A DNA stretch of 64,000 nt from JBGSYJ01 sp041748075 (GCA_041748075.1 JBGTDX010000039.1:62001-126000); one strand, 5' to 3'; shown: positions 24,176 to 33,476, numbered from the stretch's first letter. Notes: generated by a model not told the origin, from the sequence alone. Made by a program: numbers and translations.

Positions 24176-26305
24176 GTGGAAATCACAATTCGTCATTTGA
24201 GCGGGTCGAAAGCGGGTCAGGAACAAGCCTTCCCCCCCGGACGCATTACGATCGGGAGAGACTCCTCCAACCATGTTGCGTTTGATCCGCACCAGGACTC
24301 GATCGTTTCCGGGCAGCACGCCGAGCTCTCTCCGCGCGACGACGGCTGGCTGCTCCGCGACCTGCAAAGCCGAAACGGAACGTTCATCAATGAGGAAAGA
24401 GTCAGCGAACGAGTTCTGCGGCCGGGAGAAGTGATCCAGCTCGGCAAGAACGGGCCGAGGCTTCAGATCCAGTACGAGCTCCCAGCGGGGGCAGCGGCCC
24501 CGATACCAATCTCCAACGCTCCGGTCGAAGGGAGGACCGTCATGATGATGATGAACGAAGGCGCGCCAGCGCCAGCAGGAGCAGGTGCCGCAAGCGCGGC
24601 CGTCCCCGGATTTACCCCGCAAGCCCATACGTCGGCGCCGCCAGCAAAGAAAAAAGGAGGTCTGCTCCGCGCCCTGCTCGTGGTCGTTCTCGTCTTCGGC
24701 TTTCTGATCGTAGCCGGAGTCGTTGCATTCGTTTTTCTCAGCAGCGGTAGCGAGAGCGTCGAAACCGGAGACGCTCAGACCGCGACCGCCACGGCCGCCG
24801 AGCCGACCGCCGCTGCTTCAGGGGCCGGGATGAGCATGGCCGAGGTTGCAAAAGACGAACCGGGGACGATGTCCGAGGCCGCCAGCGGAACGGGCATGGC
24901 AGCGACAACAGGGACTGTTGATGGCGAGGCAATGGCTGCAGCGTCTCCTCCAGCCGCCACCGCAACCCAACCCACGGCTTCCGACACACCGCGCACCGTT
25001 TCCGACCTCGAGCAGCAGCTGGCGCGCTCCCAGGAGCTCATCGACGGCCTGCAGAAGCAGCTTCAGGAGAAGAACGACACACTCGCGAAAACGATTAAGG
25101 AGAAGGACGCTGCCATTCAGCGGGCCATCCGCGAGAGAAATGCAGCAATCCAGCGCGCGCGTCAGGCCGAAGCAAGGGCGCAGCAGCCGCAGTCGTCACT
25201 CGAGCTCTCACCATTTTTCCTCAAACGGCCTCGCCCCGTGCAGGTCGCCGGCATGATCCCGCCCGGCGTCCTGATGAACTTAGCTATGCAGGCCGACGAT
25301 GGACCGGCTTCTTCCGGTCCACTCAGCCGGAACAAGTACCTCAAGAAGCGCATCGGTTACGTTTACGAGGACCCGGAGATCCCTTTGCCTGAAATGCCGA
25401 GCGACATGCCCGAAGCGATCGGCGCTCTCGTCATTCAGGCGCTCGGAACGACGGGACGTTACATCCCTGCAGATACCGGCGGCGATGCCTCGATCTCCGT
25501 TGTTGTGACCAACTACAAGAGCGATGTCCGGACCAGAGTGAACACCGAAGCCGTCACCTCCGCAGTCGGGGCCATCTCCGGAATCTTCGGGGGTCCAAGC
25601 GTAGATTCACCAGTCGACACGAGATCGGTCAGCATGAACGCCGACATGACGGCGCGCGTGAAGCTGATCGATCCCGATAGCGTCGAACTGCTCGAAACGT
25701 TCGCCGAAGCGAAGTCCAGTGGCCGCAAGACCTCGGCGGACATAGCAGGCCTCGGAATCAACGAGATCGCCAACACGGAAACGGCCCTGGGTGACGTCAC
25801 GCGAAAGGTCGCAGCTGATGCAGTCGAGAAACTGCTCGTCGAGCTCGAGAACGTGCCATGGAAGGGCTGGATCACCGACAACGATCCGGAAAAGAAAACC
25901 CTGACGATTGACTGCGGGACCCGCTGCCAGATCGAGGCAGGAGACGTCTTCGGCATCTACAACTACGACGAGAGGGTCGGCACCGCGCGAGTCCGCCGTG
26001 TCACGCCCGACTCGGCTGAAGCTCTCATTGCGGACGGCGAGACAGAGGTTATAGGCATGTCAGTCCGTTACGACGGACGGACGGGCGACAGCCCGCTCAC
26101 GCGGAAGAGCCAGCAGGAACGAAGCCTCAGGACGCGGAATGCTACTCAGGCATACGCCGGACCTGGAACGACATTCGGCGACGTCAAAAAATTGAACGCG
26201 GGAGCGGAGCTCCGTCTGGTCTTTGTGGTCGGAAGCTGGGCCAAAGTGTCCGACGGTTCCGCCTCGTTCTGGATTCCACTGGCCTCGGCTCAGATCACCG
26301 GATAG
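24176..26305 (+). CDS. FHA - membrane - CsgG-like - SH3-like protein
   Basis: 709 residues from a GTG start with GAGG upstream. Residues 1-95 are an FHA domain (ITIGRDSSNHV, SGQHAEL, LQSRNGTFINEE). An Ala/Pro linker leads to one membrane helix near 165-185, then an Ala/Thr-rich segment and a coiled coil (about 278-340, EKDAAIQRAIRERNAAIQRA). Residues about 350-620 resemble CsgG/curli-assembly lipoproteins (ISVVVTNYKSD, MTARVKLIDPDSVELLETF, KVAADAVEKLL). The last about 65 residues look like a bacterial SH3 domain (AYAGPGTTFGDV, VGSWAKVSDG). It diverges from the Tad operon and probably serves it; the role is inferred. Confidence 0.78.
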   Translation: MEITIRHLSGSKAGQEQAFPPGRITIGRDSSNHVAFDPHQDSIVSGQHAELSPRDDGWLLRDLQSRNGTFINEERVSERVLRPGEVIQLGKNGPRLQIQYELPAGAAAPIPISNAPVEGRTVMMMMNEGAPAPAGAGAASAAVPGFTPQAHTSAPPAKKKGGLLRALLVVVLVFGFLIVAGVVAFVFLSSGSESVETGDAQTATATAAEPTAAASGAGMSMAEVAKDEPGTMSEAASGTGMAATTGTVDGEAMAAASPPAATATQPTASDTPRTVSDLEQQLARSQELIDGLQKQLQEKNDTLAKTIKEKDAAIQRAIRERNAAIQRARQAEARAQQPQSSLELSPFFLKRPRPVQVAGMIPPGVLMNLAMQADDGPASSGPLSRNKYLKKRIGYVYEDPEIPLPEMPSDMPEAIGALVIQALGTTGRYIPADTGGDASISVVVTNYKSDVRTRVNTEAVTSAVGAISGIFGGPSVDSPVDTRSVSMNADMTARVKLIDPDSVELLETFAEAKSSGRKTSADIAGLGINEIANTETALGDVTRKVAADAVEKLLVELENVPWKGWITDNDPEKKTLTIDCGTRCQIEAGDVFGIYNYDERVGTARVRRVTPDSAEALIADGETEVIGMSVRYDGRTGDSPLTRKSQQERSLRTRNATQAYAGPGTTFGDVKKLNAGAELRLVFVVGSWAKVSDGSASFWIPLASAQITG

Positions 26306-26318
26306 CCCGAATGGCCGG

Positions 26319-27854
26319 ATGATGAGTGATCATCCCCCGGAGAGCGACGAGGCCAGGCGGGTAGAGGTACGCCCGGACGGGATCTGGGCGCCGTCGCTCT
26401 ACCAGGTAGGGCTCACTGTGCTGTTGGGCGGGATCTTTGCCGCCTCGATGTCACCCTATCTGAACACCGACCTCTGGTGGCACCTGCGGGTTGGCGAAAT
26501 GATCGTCACGGAAGGCAGGGTGCCCGATCGGGATACGCTCTCATTCACGGCCACCGGGCAACCCTGGCTCGTCCACGAATGGCTCGCCGAAGTCATTTTC
26601 TATCTGATGCATCGCAGCTTCGGCATTCCCGGGCTTCTGGTCCTGGTTTCCTCCGTAGTTACGCTCACTTTTCTGCTGCTTCACATCCGGATGCTGCGGC
26701 GAGGCGCGAGCCCGATCCTGAGCCTCGCTCTGATGATCCCCGCGTGGATTGCTGCGATGTACAGCTTCTTCCTGCGCATCCAGCCGATCACGCTGCTGTT
26801 GCTCGCCACATTTCTTCTTCTGCTCGAGGAATTCCAGCGTACACGTCGAAGACGGCTGCTGATCGCGATGCCCGTCCTGATGCTGGTGTGGGCAAATCTT
26901 CACGGCGGATTCGCGGTCGGTCTCGTCGTGATCCTGATCTATCTCGTGGGGGAGGTTCTGGAGAGTCTTCGGGAAGACGCTTCGGCGATGCCCCGGCGCG
27001 ATCTGCTCGCGCTGGCACTTTGCCTCGTTGCTTCGACGATTGCCAGCCTGGGTACGCCGGGCGGCTTCGCCAACCTCGCTTATCCTTTCCGCTTCATCAC
27101 GCCCAACTTCTTCACAGACCACATTAATGAATCCCAGCGGCCAGCGTTCGCGGATCCGATCGCGATCGCATTCGAGATCCTGCTGTTGGGCCTGCTCGCC
27201 GCGGCGTTTCTGAGGCGAGAGCGTGTGCGCTGGCCAGACATACTGGTCGTCGTCTCGTTTACGCATCTCGGGCTGAGCCAGTTGCGCCATTTGTCGGTTT
27301 TCTCAGTCGCTGCAGCACCTCTGCTTGCCCATTTCGGTAGTGACGTGTTGGGAGATCGCTTAAGGGGCTCAGACGCACTCATGCGGCGTCCGTCCGGCAG
27401 GCTCCTCCCCGTTTTTCACTGGGTCGTTCTCCTCGGGAGCTTCCTCCTCCTGGGAACCATCGCGCAGCCCTATCTGACAAATGAGACTCTCCGGTTCATC
27501 GAACGGCGGGACTACCCTTCGGCGGCCAGCGAGTTTCTCGTGAGGGGAGACTTCGGAACGAAGGTCTTTGCCGAATACCGCTGGGGAGGATACGTCTTGT
27601 GGAAGCTCCATCCCACGTTCCAAACATTCATCGACGGACGCGCGGACACAGTGTTCTCCGAAGAGAATTTCGCCGCGTACCTGGACATTTATTCACTCGC
27701 TCCCGGCTGGCAGCAGAAGCTCGACCGGTCCGGAACGGACATCGTCCTTCTGGAGCCGGAATCGCGACTCGCCTCAGCATTGACGGAGAGCGCTTTCTGG
27801 CGTCCTGTCTACCGTGATGAAGTGGCTGTCGCGTTCGTTCGCCAAGGTTCGTGA
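26319..27854 (+). CDS. GT-C-like polytopic membrane protein (paralog A)
   Basis: 511 residues with about ten membrane helices. The first extracytoplasmic loop carries NTDLWWHLRVGEMI and then SFTATGQPWLVHEWLAEV; the C-terminal soluble part has YRWGGYVLWKLHPTFQTFID followed by GRAD. Acidic residues after the first helix and this overall layout fit GT-C-fold glycosyltransferases using lipid-linked sugars, but no experimental family name can be given. The start is one of two adjacent ATGs (26319, 26322), 13 bases after the FHA-CsgG gene, so the two are likely co-transcribed. Two paralogs are in the window. Confidence 0.75.
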   Translation: MMSDHPPESDEARRVEVRPDGIWAPSLYQVGLTVLLGGIFAASMSPYLNTDLWWHLRVGEMIVTEGRVPDRDTLSFTATGQPWLVHEWLAEVIFYLMHRSFGIPGLLVLVSSVVTLTFLLLHIRMLRRGASPILSLALMIPAWIAAMYSFFLRIQPITLLLLATFLLLLEEFQRTRRRRLLIAMPVLMLVWANLHGGFAVGLVVILIYLVGEVLESLREDASAMPRRDLLALALCLVASTIASLGTPGGFANLAYPFRFITPNFFTDHINESQRPAFADPIAIAFEILLLGLLAAAFLRRERVRWPDILVVVSFTHLGLSQLRHLSVFSVAAAPLLAHFGSDVLGDRLRGSDALMRRPSGRLLPVFHWVVLLGSFLLLGTIAQPYLTNETLRFIERRDYPSAASEFLVRGDFGTKVFAEYRWGGYVLWKLHPTFQTFIDGRADTVFSEENFAAYLDIYSLAPGWQQKLDRSGTDIVLLEPESRLASALTESAFWRPVYRDEVAVAFVRQGS

Positions 27855-27871
27855 CAGAGTTCGCACCCTCA

Positions 27872-29392
27872 TCAGCGTCGCCGTGCGAACAGGGCCGAAC
27901 GGTTGTCCTCGAAGAGGAGCTCCCAGGAAGGTGATTCCCCGACTTCCATTAGGAGAGCTCTGGCGTCAGGCTCATCCTTGCTCAGCAGAACCCGCTCGAT
28001 CTGCCAGCGATCGAACCACCTCTCCCACTCCATGGCGTTCATGGCCTGAATGTACCCATCGGCGATCTCGGCAGGAAACAAGTGCACACGGCCGTCGATG
28101 AACGTCTTCTGTCGCGGCCAGAGCCGCCAGATCAGATAGTCCCCGTAGATCTGAGGGTGAAACAGCCTGCCGAACAGCCCGTGGCTTTCGATGAAATCCA
28201 CGGCCGCTACAGGGGTGCGCTTGTCGAGCAGAGATGTGCCCAGTTTCTCGTTGCCCAGATGGGGATACACCCACGGAGAAAAGACTGCGGAGAGAGCCGC
28301 CAGCACTGCAACGATCGCGGCATTCAGCATGCGCCTCGAGTTTGCAGACGGAACGGCCGACGACCGGAATCTCGCTCCCAGCCTTCCCCACGGATACTGG
28401 GCAAGCTGACGCGCGAAGATCGGCCCGGCGATGATCGAAAACCAAATTGCATTCCTTCGTGAGTTGAGAGCGAATGCCAGAAACATGAGAACCAGCAGAA
28501 CCTCGATCGCCGGCGGGCGTCGTCGCGAGACCACAATCGCAACGAGGACGAGAACTGCCGGACCGAAGACTGCCATGAGCATCTCAGGCTCGTCGATCCG
28601 CGGTGGCTGCCACTCCTGCACGTACGTACGGGAAGCCGGATCCCGGGAAACCTCGGCGACATACTCGTACACGCGCCAGCCCGAAGGATTGGCCAGAGTC
28701 GCGAGTGCCGTCAGCAACAGCAGCATCGTCCCGCGAAGCAGAAGGTCCCTCGTTTCCCGGACCATCCCGGCGACAAAGGCCGGAAGCGAGACTGCGATCA
28801 GGTAGACGACGAACAGCAGCAGGCCAAGAACGAACGCACCATGCATGTTCACCCACAACAGCATCAGCGGAGGCAGGACCGCCAGCTTTTTCCATCTTCC
28901 ACGATGGAAATCATCGAGAGCCCAGTAGGCGATTGCGAAGAAGAGAAACGAAAAGAGCTGGGTGCGAAGGTTGCTGCACAGCATGAGTCCGACCACGACA
29001 AGCAGGTCCGCCACAGCCACCACTCGAACGTCGCTCACGTCCCGCCTCGAGATCCGATGTATCAGAAAGAGCGTCGCCAGAACGAGCGCCGTTCCAGCGA
29101 TGACGAGACCTTCGAGTCCGGCAACGCGATAAAAAAGAAAGAGCAGTACCTCGGCCAACCAGTTCTGCGCAATGAATGGCCGGCCCTCTGCGGTGAATGA
29201 GAACAGATCCGTCGACGGAATCGACTGAGTGGTCACGATGACTTCGCCCAGCTTCAGGTGCCACCAGAAATCGAGTACAAGAAACGGGGTGTGGAGTCCG
29301 GCCCAGAGAAGGAAGACGAACGGAAGCGCAATCCAGATCTTCCGGAGCGGCTGGCCCGTCGCGATCGTGTTTTCAACAGGCGCCACGCTCAT
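27872..29392 (-). CDS. GT-C-like polytopic membrane protein (paralog B)
   Basis: 506 residues, same layout as paralog A: LDFWWHLKLGEVI and SFTAEGRPFIAQNWLAEVL in the first loop, about ten helices, and YGDYLIWRLWPRQKTFIDGR near the C-terminus. It is convergent with paralog A (17 bases between stops), so the pair looks like an inverted duplication that has since diverged. Function is unknown; a GT-C glycosyltransferase is the best structural guess. Confidence 0.75.
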   Translation of the reverse strand: MSVAPVENTIATGQPLRKIWIALPFVFLLWAGLHTPFLVLDFWWHLKLGEVIVTTQSIPSTDLFSFTAEGRPFIAQNWLAEVLLFLFYRVAGLEGLVIAGTALVLATLFLIHRISRRDVSDVRVVAVADLLVVVGLMLCSNLRTQLFSFLFFAIAYWALDDFHRGRWKKLAVLPPLMLLWVNMHGAFVLGLLLFVVYLIAVSLPAFVAGMVRETRDLLLRGTMLLLLTALATLANPSGWRVYEYVAEVSRDPASRTYVQEWQPPRIDEPEMLMAVFGPAVLVLVAIVVSRRRPPAIEVLLVLMFLAFALNSRRNAIWFSIIAGPIFARQLAQYPWGRLGARFRSSAVPSANSRRMLNAAIVAVLAALSAVFSPWVYPHLGNEKLGTSLLDKRTPVAAVDFIESHGLFGRLFHPQIYGDYLIWRLWPRQKTFIDGRVHLFPAEIADGYIQAMNAMEWERWFDRWQIERVLLSKDEPDARALLMEVGESPSWELLFEDNRSALFARRR

Positions 29393-29455
29393 CGAACCCC
29401 CGAGTCCTGGCTCGCTGCGCTCAGGAGGATATGTCCGGAACGACCGGGCTCAGGC

Positions 29456-30451
29456 TCACGAGTCGATTCGCGCTCTCGCCCTTTCCACCACCGGACTGTC
29501 GGGTGGCCCGAATTCGACGACCCGCTCGAGGTAACTCCTCGACCTGGCCGTGTCGTTTGCGGCGGCGTAAACCATCGCAGCATCGAAGGCAACCTGGGCG
29601 TACCTGGCCCGTAGCGGGTCGTTTCCTCCGGCCTTGATCGCCGCCTCCCACTGCTCTAGAGCTTTGTCAATCTCGAGCCTGGAGGCGAACTGATTCCCGA
29701 GCTCCGCGGGTGAAACCTGCGGCGCAGTGTCGGTGACTACCGGCGTCGGTGCCGGCGCAGTATCGGTCTCCGCCACTTCTTCTCCTCCGCCCCCGATAAT
29801 CATCACGACCACGATCAGGAGCAGGACGAACATGAGGCCCCCAAGCGCAAGAATCAGTGGAAGCTTCGATCGCTTTTTCGAAGGTGCGGCCGCGGGTGCG
29901 GCGGGAGCCACATTCGGCCGCGGAGGGGCGGTGGGCGTAATCGGCTGAAAGCCGGAAGGTGCCGCCTCGCGGGTTTGAGGAGGAGGAGGCGCCGCTCCAG
30001 GAAGTCCCCCCGGGACAGGAGCCTCGAACATCGTTATGGGGATGGGAGGCCGATTGGGTGTGTCATGAGCGGGGAGATCTTCCATCATGGTCACCGGCGC
30101 GACCGGGTGGGCCGGCTGGGAGCTCGGCTCCCGGGCGGGTGACGTCTGCGGTGCGGCGCCTGCCGCCGCCCCTTCGGCGACGAGCTCGAAGGCTCCCAAT
30201 GCGTAGCGTTCCCCTGAGATCAGCGGCTCATCCTCGACGCGACGACCGTTGTGAGCGATGCCTTCGATGCTCGTTGCAGCGTCGACGATTCGCCACTCGC
30301 CGCCGCGATTCACCACGTCCGCGACATGCGCCGCGAGGTAGGGATCATCGATTCTGATATCGCAGTCGGCTCCGCTTCCTACCGATGCCTTATTTCCCTG
30401 GACTTCGACGGTCCGGATGACGATGCCCTGTCGCGAAATGTGAATTTTCAT
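29456..30451 (-). CDS. FHA-like membrane protein with repeat tail
   Basis: 331 residues. Residues 1-90 follow the FHA pattern in weakened form (KASVGSGADCDIRIDDPYLA, GIAHNGRRV), lacking the usual GR and S-x-x-H core. A long Pro/Ala-rich linker follows (about 95-195), one membrane helix near 200-222, and a TPR-like helical end (ALEQWEAAIKAGGNDPLRAR, SRSYLERVVEFGPPD). It lies between the GT-C paralog and the PilB-type ATPase, 20 bases after the latter, and may share its transcript. Confidence 0.7.
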   Translation of the reverse strand: MKIHISRQGIVIRTVEVQGNKASVGSGADCDIRIDDPYLAAHVADVVNRGGEWRIVDAATSIEGIAHNGRRVEDEPLISGERYALGAFELVAEGAAAGAAPQTSPAREPSSQPAHPVAPVTMMEDLPAHDTPNRPPIPITMFEAPVPGGLPGAAPPPPQTREAAPSGFQPITPTAPPRPNVAPAAPAAAPSKKRSKLPLILALGGLMFVLLLIVVVMIIGGGGEEVAETDTAPAPTPVVTDTAPQVSPAELGNQFASRLEIDKALEQWEAAIKAGGNDPLRARYAQVAFDAAMVYAAANDTARSRSYLERVVEFGPPDSPVVERARARIDS

Positions 30452-30471
30452 GTGTCCCCTTCGACTAACGT

Positions 30472-32253
30472 CTATTCAGCGGTCACCCGTACGACTTCTT
30501 CGACTGTCGTGGTGCCTCCGGCGCAAAGCTCGAGCGCCCTGGTACGGAGTGAACGCATTCCATTCCTCTCCGCAAGATCTCTGATTTCTCCCAGCGGCGC
30601 CCGCCGGTTGATGGCATCCGTCATTTCGTCTCCACCCTGAAGAATCTCGAAGATTCCCATTCTTCCGGCGTAGCCGCTCTGATTGCACTTCGGGCATCCA
30701 CCTTTTGTGAACAGTTCTTCCACTTCCGGAACGTCCAGCGCGTTGAAATGCTTGAGCAACTCGGTTCGGGTGATCGGTTTCCTGCAAGCCGGACAGAGTG
30801 TCCGCATGAGCCGCTGGGCCACCACCATTCTCAACGACGAGGCCACGACGAATGGGTCCATGTCGAGGTTGAGCAGACGCATGACGGCCGTCGGAGCGTC
30901 GTTGGTGTGCAGCGTGGAAAGAACGAGATGGCCGGTCAGCGCCGCCTTGAGCGCGATGTCGGCCGTCTCCTGGTCCCGGATCTCGCCGACCATGATGACG
31001 TCAGGATCCTGGCGGAGAAAAGAGCGCAGAGCATCGGCGAAGGTGCAGGCGGGCCCGCAGGGGACCTGGACGACGCCGGGTATTTCCGACTCCACAGGCT
31101 CCTCGGCCGTCAGGACGCAAGTCTCCTCGTCGTTGAGGAGAGCGAGTATCGAATAGAGCGTCGAGGTTTTTCCGGATCCTGTCGGACCCGTGACGAGAAT
31201 GAGCCCGTTGGGCGCGGCGATGTTCCGGCTGATGACTTCGAGATCTTCCGGCGTCAACCCGATCTTGTCCAGACCGACGCTCTGATTCTGCTTTTCGAGA
31301 AGCCGCATGACCGTCTTGTTGCCATTGAGCGTCGGAAGAACGGAGACGCGGAACTCCACGCGCCTTCCATAGACGGGCGAGTAGCTGATCTGGCCGTCTT
31401 TCGGAGCCTTGTACTCGTCGTGCTCCATGTTCGCAACGGCCTTCATGCGCATATTCACCACTTCACCCAGCTTCTTGGGCAACTCGTGGATCGTTCGAAG
31501 GACGCCGTTGATGCGGCTGCGAATTCGGTACGAGTTCGCGGCGGGCTCGATGTGGATGTCGCTGCAATTCCGGAGAATGAGGTCCATCATCAAACGCTGC
31601 GTGTAGCTGACCACGTGCGGATGAACGAGAAAGTGTGCCAGTTTCTCCGGGGTCTCCCGCGCCTGGTCATACTCCCGATTGACGATTCTGAGAAATTTCT
31701 CGTAGGAAGGCTCCAGTCCCTCCCTGATCTTTCTCTGGTGAACTGCGTCGAGAACATTGCTCCCGTTGTTCTCACGAAGCTCCTTGAGCACTTCGCGAAG
31801 CTTCGGACCATAGCTCTGCTCGATCGCCTGCTGAACACCACGATAGGTTGTAACTACCGGCTTGACCCGCATCGACGTGGTCGATTCCAGCTCGGTGATC
31901 AGATCGGTGTCGGCAGGATTCGGCATCGACAGGGTCAACTGGTTTCCCATGACCGACACAGGGAACACCTTCAGCGCAACGATGACACTGAGGGGCAGAA
32001 CCTCGAGAATCGACTCCATGAATTCGGGATCGATCGCGATCTGCGAGGGATCGACCGCCACGCAGCCGGAAACCTCCTCGAGCACCTTCCGGTACGTCTG
32101 CACGTCCACCTGCGCGGCCTGCGAGAGAGCGTGCTCGAACGACAGGCCCTTCTCCCTGACCAGCGCTTCGACTTCAGCGTGCTGATCATTCGAGATGAGC
32201 TCGTATGAAAGCAGCGTCTTGCCGACGCGCTCGAAAAACTGCTGATCATTCAT
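30472..32253 (-). CDS. PilB/GspE-type secretion ATPase
   Basis: 593 residues. Two N-terminal regulatory segments (about 1-150, MshEN-like) precede the N2 domain and the hexameric ATPase: Walker A GPTGSGKTST near 357, Asp box, Walker B (DPDVIMVGEIRDQETADIAL), His box (LSTLHTNDAPTAVMRLL). The four-cysteine zinc motif of PilB/GspE is present (CPAC ... CPKC). It drives type IV pilus extension or type II secretion. No pilC, pilM-Q or gsp genes are adjacent, so partners must be elsewhere or it is shared. It is distinct from the TadA ATPase. Confidence 0.92.
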   Translation of the reverse strand: MNDQQFFERVGKTLLSYELISNDQHAEVEALVREKGLSFEHALSQAAQVDVQTYRKVLEEVSGCVAVDPSQIAIDPEFMESILEVLPLSVIVALKVFPVSVMGNQLTLSMPNPADTDLITELESTTSMRVKPVVTTYRGVQQAIEQSYGPKLREVLKELRENNGSNVLDAVHQRKIREGLEPSYEKFLRIVNREYDQARETPEKLAHFLVHPHVVSYTQRLMMDLILRNCSDIHIEPAANSYRIRSRINGVLRTIHELPKKLGEVVNMRMKAVANMEHDEYKAPKDGQISYSPVYGRRVEFRVSVLPTLNGNKTVMRLLEKQNQSVGLDKIGLTPEDLEVISRNIAAPNGLILVTGPTGSGKTSTLYSILALLNDEETCVLTAEEPVESEIPGVVQVPCGPACTFADALRSFLRQDPDVIMVGEIRDQETADIALKAALTGHLVLSTLHTNDAPTAVMRLLNLDMDPFVVASSLRMVVAQRLMRTLCPACRKPITRTELLKHFNALDVPEVEELFTKGGCPKCNQSGYAGRMGIFEILQGGDEMTDAINRRAPLGEIRDLAERNGMRSLRTRALELCAGGTTTVEEVVRVTAE

Positions 32254-32486
32254 CGCGATTCCCCGTGGACTGGAGCCTTATCATACCCGCACGCCGGTAG
32301 AGAGGAAACTGAGAGAGGCACCCTAAGCCGATCGCCCGTAGAGAGTCTGGCTACTTTTCTGCGCATCGCTCTGGATCCGTACCCCATGCAGACCCTGAGA
32401 GCCGCCGACTCCACTGACTATCGACTCCTTTCCACCGCTCCCTGGCTGCTGGCGATGGACTACTTCCGCTGATAGAATCCGCGGCC

Positions 32487-32516
32487 GAGCCGCCGGAATT
32501 TGAATAGCGGCGGCTC
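32487..32516 (+). other. GC-rich hairpin upstream of tRNA-Arg
   Basis: A 9-bp perfect stem (GAGCCGCCG / CGGCGGCTC) with a 12-base AT-rich loop, 19 bases before tRNA-Arg(ACG). It could terminate a small upstream transcript or shape the tRNA leader. The rest of the 32254-32535 spacer shows no gene. Confidence 0.35.
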
Positions 32517-32535
32517 AGTTTAGTGATTTCCTGAT

Positions 32536-32612
32536 GCACCCTTAGCTTAATTGGATAGAGCACCTGACTACGGATCAGGAGGTTGGAGGTTCGAGTCCTC
32601 CAGGGTGCACCA
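32536..32612 (+). tRNA. tRNA-Arg (ACG)
   Basis: Anticodon loop CTACGGA gives ACG. Acceptor GCACCCT/AGGGTGC is perfect, and CCA is encoded. A34 of this tRNA is the substrate of the TadA deaminase encoded just downstream. Confidence 0.95.
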
Positions 32613-32663
32613 CCTTCTCGAATTGCTGCGGCGGGCTGAGGCCCGCCGTTATATTCTTTGAAA

Positions 32664-33131
32664 ATGGATCAGAGCGTCTGGATGGAGGAGGCCTTCGAGC
32701 TCGCCGAGGAAGCGGGCAGGGTGGGCGAGATTCCAATCGGAGCAGTGGTCGTCAATCGGTCCGGAATCGTGATCGGCCGAGGGAGGAACAGCCGGGAATC
32801 TGGCGATCCCCTGGGGCACGCAGAGATTCATGCGATCTCCGAAGCGGCCGCGACCATCGGCGACTGGCGACTGAACGAAACCACGCTGGTGGTCACTCTG
32901 GAGCCGTGCGCCATGTGCGCCGGAGCGATCGTGAACGCCCGCATTGGTACCCTCATCTTCGCGGCCCCCGACCTGAAAGCTGGATTCTGCGGTTCGCTCG
33001 GGAATCTGGTACAGGACTCACGGCTCAATCACCGGGTGCATGTGATCTCGGGAGTCGGGGAAGAACGGTCGAGAATGATGCTCCAGCAGTTCTTCCGGCA
33101 ACTTCGAGGCAGGAAGTTCGACACCGATTGA
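32664..33131 (+). CDS. tadA: tRNA adenosine(34) deaminase
   Basis: Converts the wobble adenosine of tRNA-Arg(ACG) to inosine, allowing it to read CGU, CGC and CGA. The zinc site is complete: GHAEIHAI (His and catalytic Glu) and EPCAMC. The length (155 residues) is normal. The ATG at 32664 is used; a TTG at 32658 is possible. It lies 51 bases downstream of its substrate tRNA gene and heads the tadA - SRP RNA - dnaX - ybaB - recR block. Confidence 0.95.
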   Translation: MDQSVWMEEAFELAEEAGRVGEIPIGAVVVNRSGIVIGRGRNSRESGDPLGHAEIHAISEAAATIGDWRLNETTLVVTLEPCAMCAGAIVNARIGTLIFAAPDLKAGFCGSLGNLVQDSRLNHRVHVISGVGEERSRMMLQQFFRQLRGRKFDTD

Positions 33132-33136
33132 AACAG

Positions 33137-33166
33137 GTGTCATCTGAGCGAAGCGAACGATGACAC
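33137..33166. repeat. Degenerate GTGTCATC...GATGACAC hairpin
   Basis: Eight-bp stem (33137-33144 / 33159-33166) with loop TGAGCGAAGCGAAC. The loop and arms match the 31-bp palindrome family at 56723-56812, so this is a shortened copy, lying between tadA and tRNA-Ser. Confidence 0.6.
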
Positions 33167-33178
33167 GAACAGCAATAC

Positions 33179-33268
33179 GGAGAGATGGCAGAGCGGTTGA
33201 ATGCGGCGGTCTCGAAAACCGTTATACCTTCACGGGTATCGAGGGTTCGAATCCCTCTCTCTCCGCCA
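33179..33268 (+). tRNA. tRNA-Ser (CGA)
   Basis: 90-base class II tRNA with long variable arm. Anticodon loop CTCGAAA gives CGA; acceptor GGAGAGA/TCTCTCC; CCA encoded. Confidence 0.95.
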
Positions 33269-33284
33269 TGTTGTCGCCTTCGGC

Positions 33285-33366
33285 GAATTTGAGAATTTAG
33301 AATTCAGAATGCAGAAAGCCACCCTCCCTTTTCTGCATTCTGAATTTGCAATTCTGAATTCTTTGA
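33285..33366. repeat. Heptamer palindromic element 3 (AGAATTC type)
   Basis: Fills the spacer between the two tRNA-Ser genes. The left arm has words AGAATTT, AGAATTC, AGAATGC, AGAAAGC; the right arm is complementary over a 17-base perfect core (33301-33317 / 33330-33346). The odd word AGAATGC is matched by GCATTCT in the other arm. The loop is pyrimidine-rich (CCACCCTCCCT). Confidence 0.8.
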
Positions 33367-33370
33367 AAAA

Positions 33371-33460
33371 GGAGAGATGTCCGAGTGGCTTAAGGAGCAC
33401 GCTTGGAAAGCGTGTGTGCATGAAAGTGTACCGTGGGTTCGAATCCCACTCTCTCCGCCA
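33371..33460 (+). tRNA. tRNA-Ser (GGA)
   Basis: 90-base class II tRNA with anticodon loop TTGGAAA (GGA), acceptor GGAGAGA/TCTCTCC and encoded CCA. Confidence 0.95.
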
Positions 33461-33476
33461 TTCAGTCGCCTTCGGC

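Noticed and set aside
23996..24628. 210-codon minus-strand frame covering the promoter region and start of the FHA-CsgG gene
   Set aside because: Overlaps the first pilin gene and a well-supported FHA domain on the other strand; no homology.
32351..32563. Minus-strand 70-codon frame in the spacer before tRNA-Arg
   Set aside because: It runs into the tRNA gene, has no ribosome site and no recognisable sequence.
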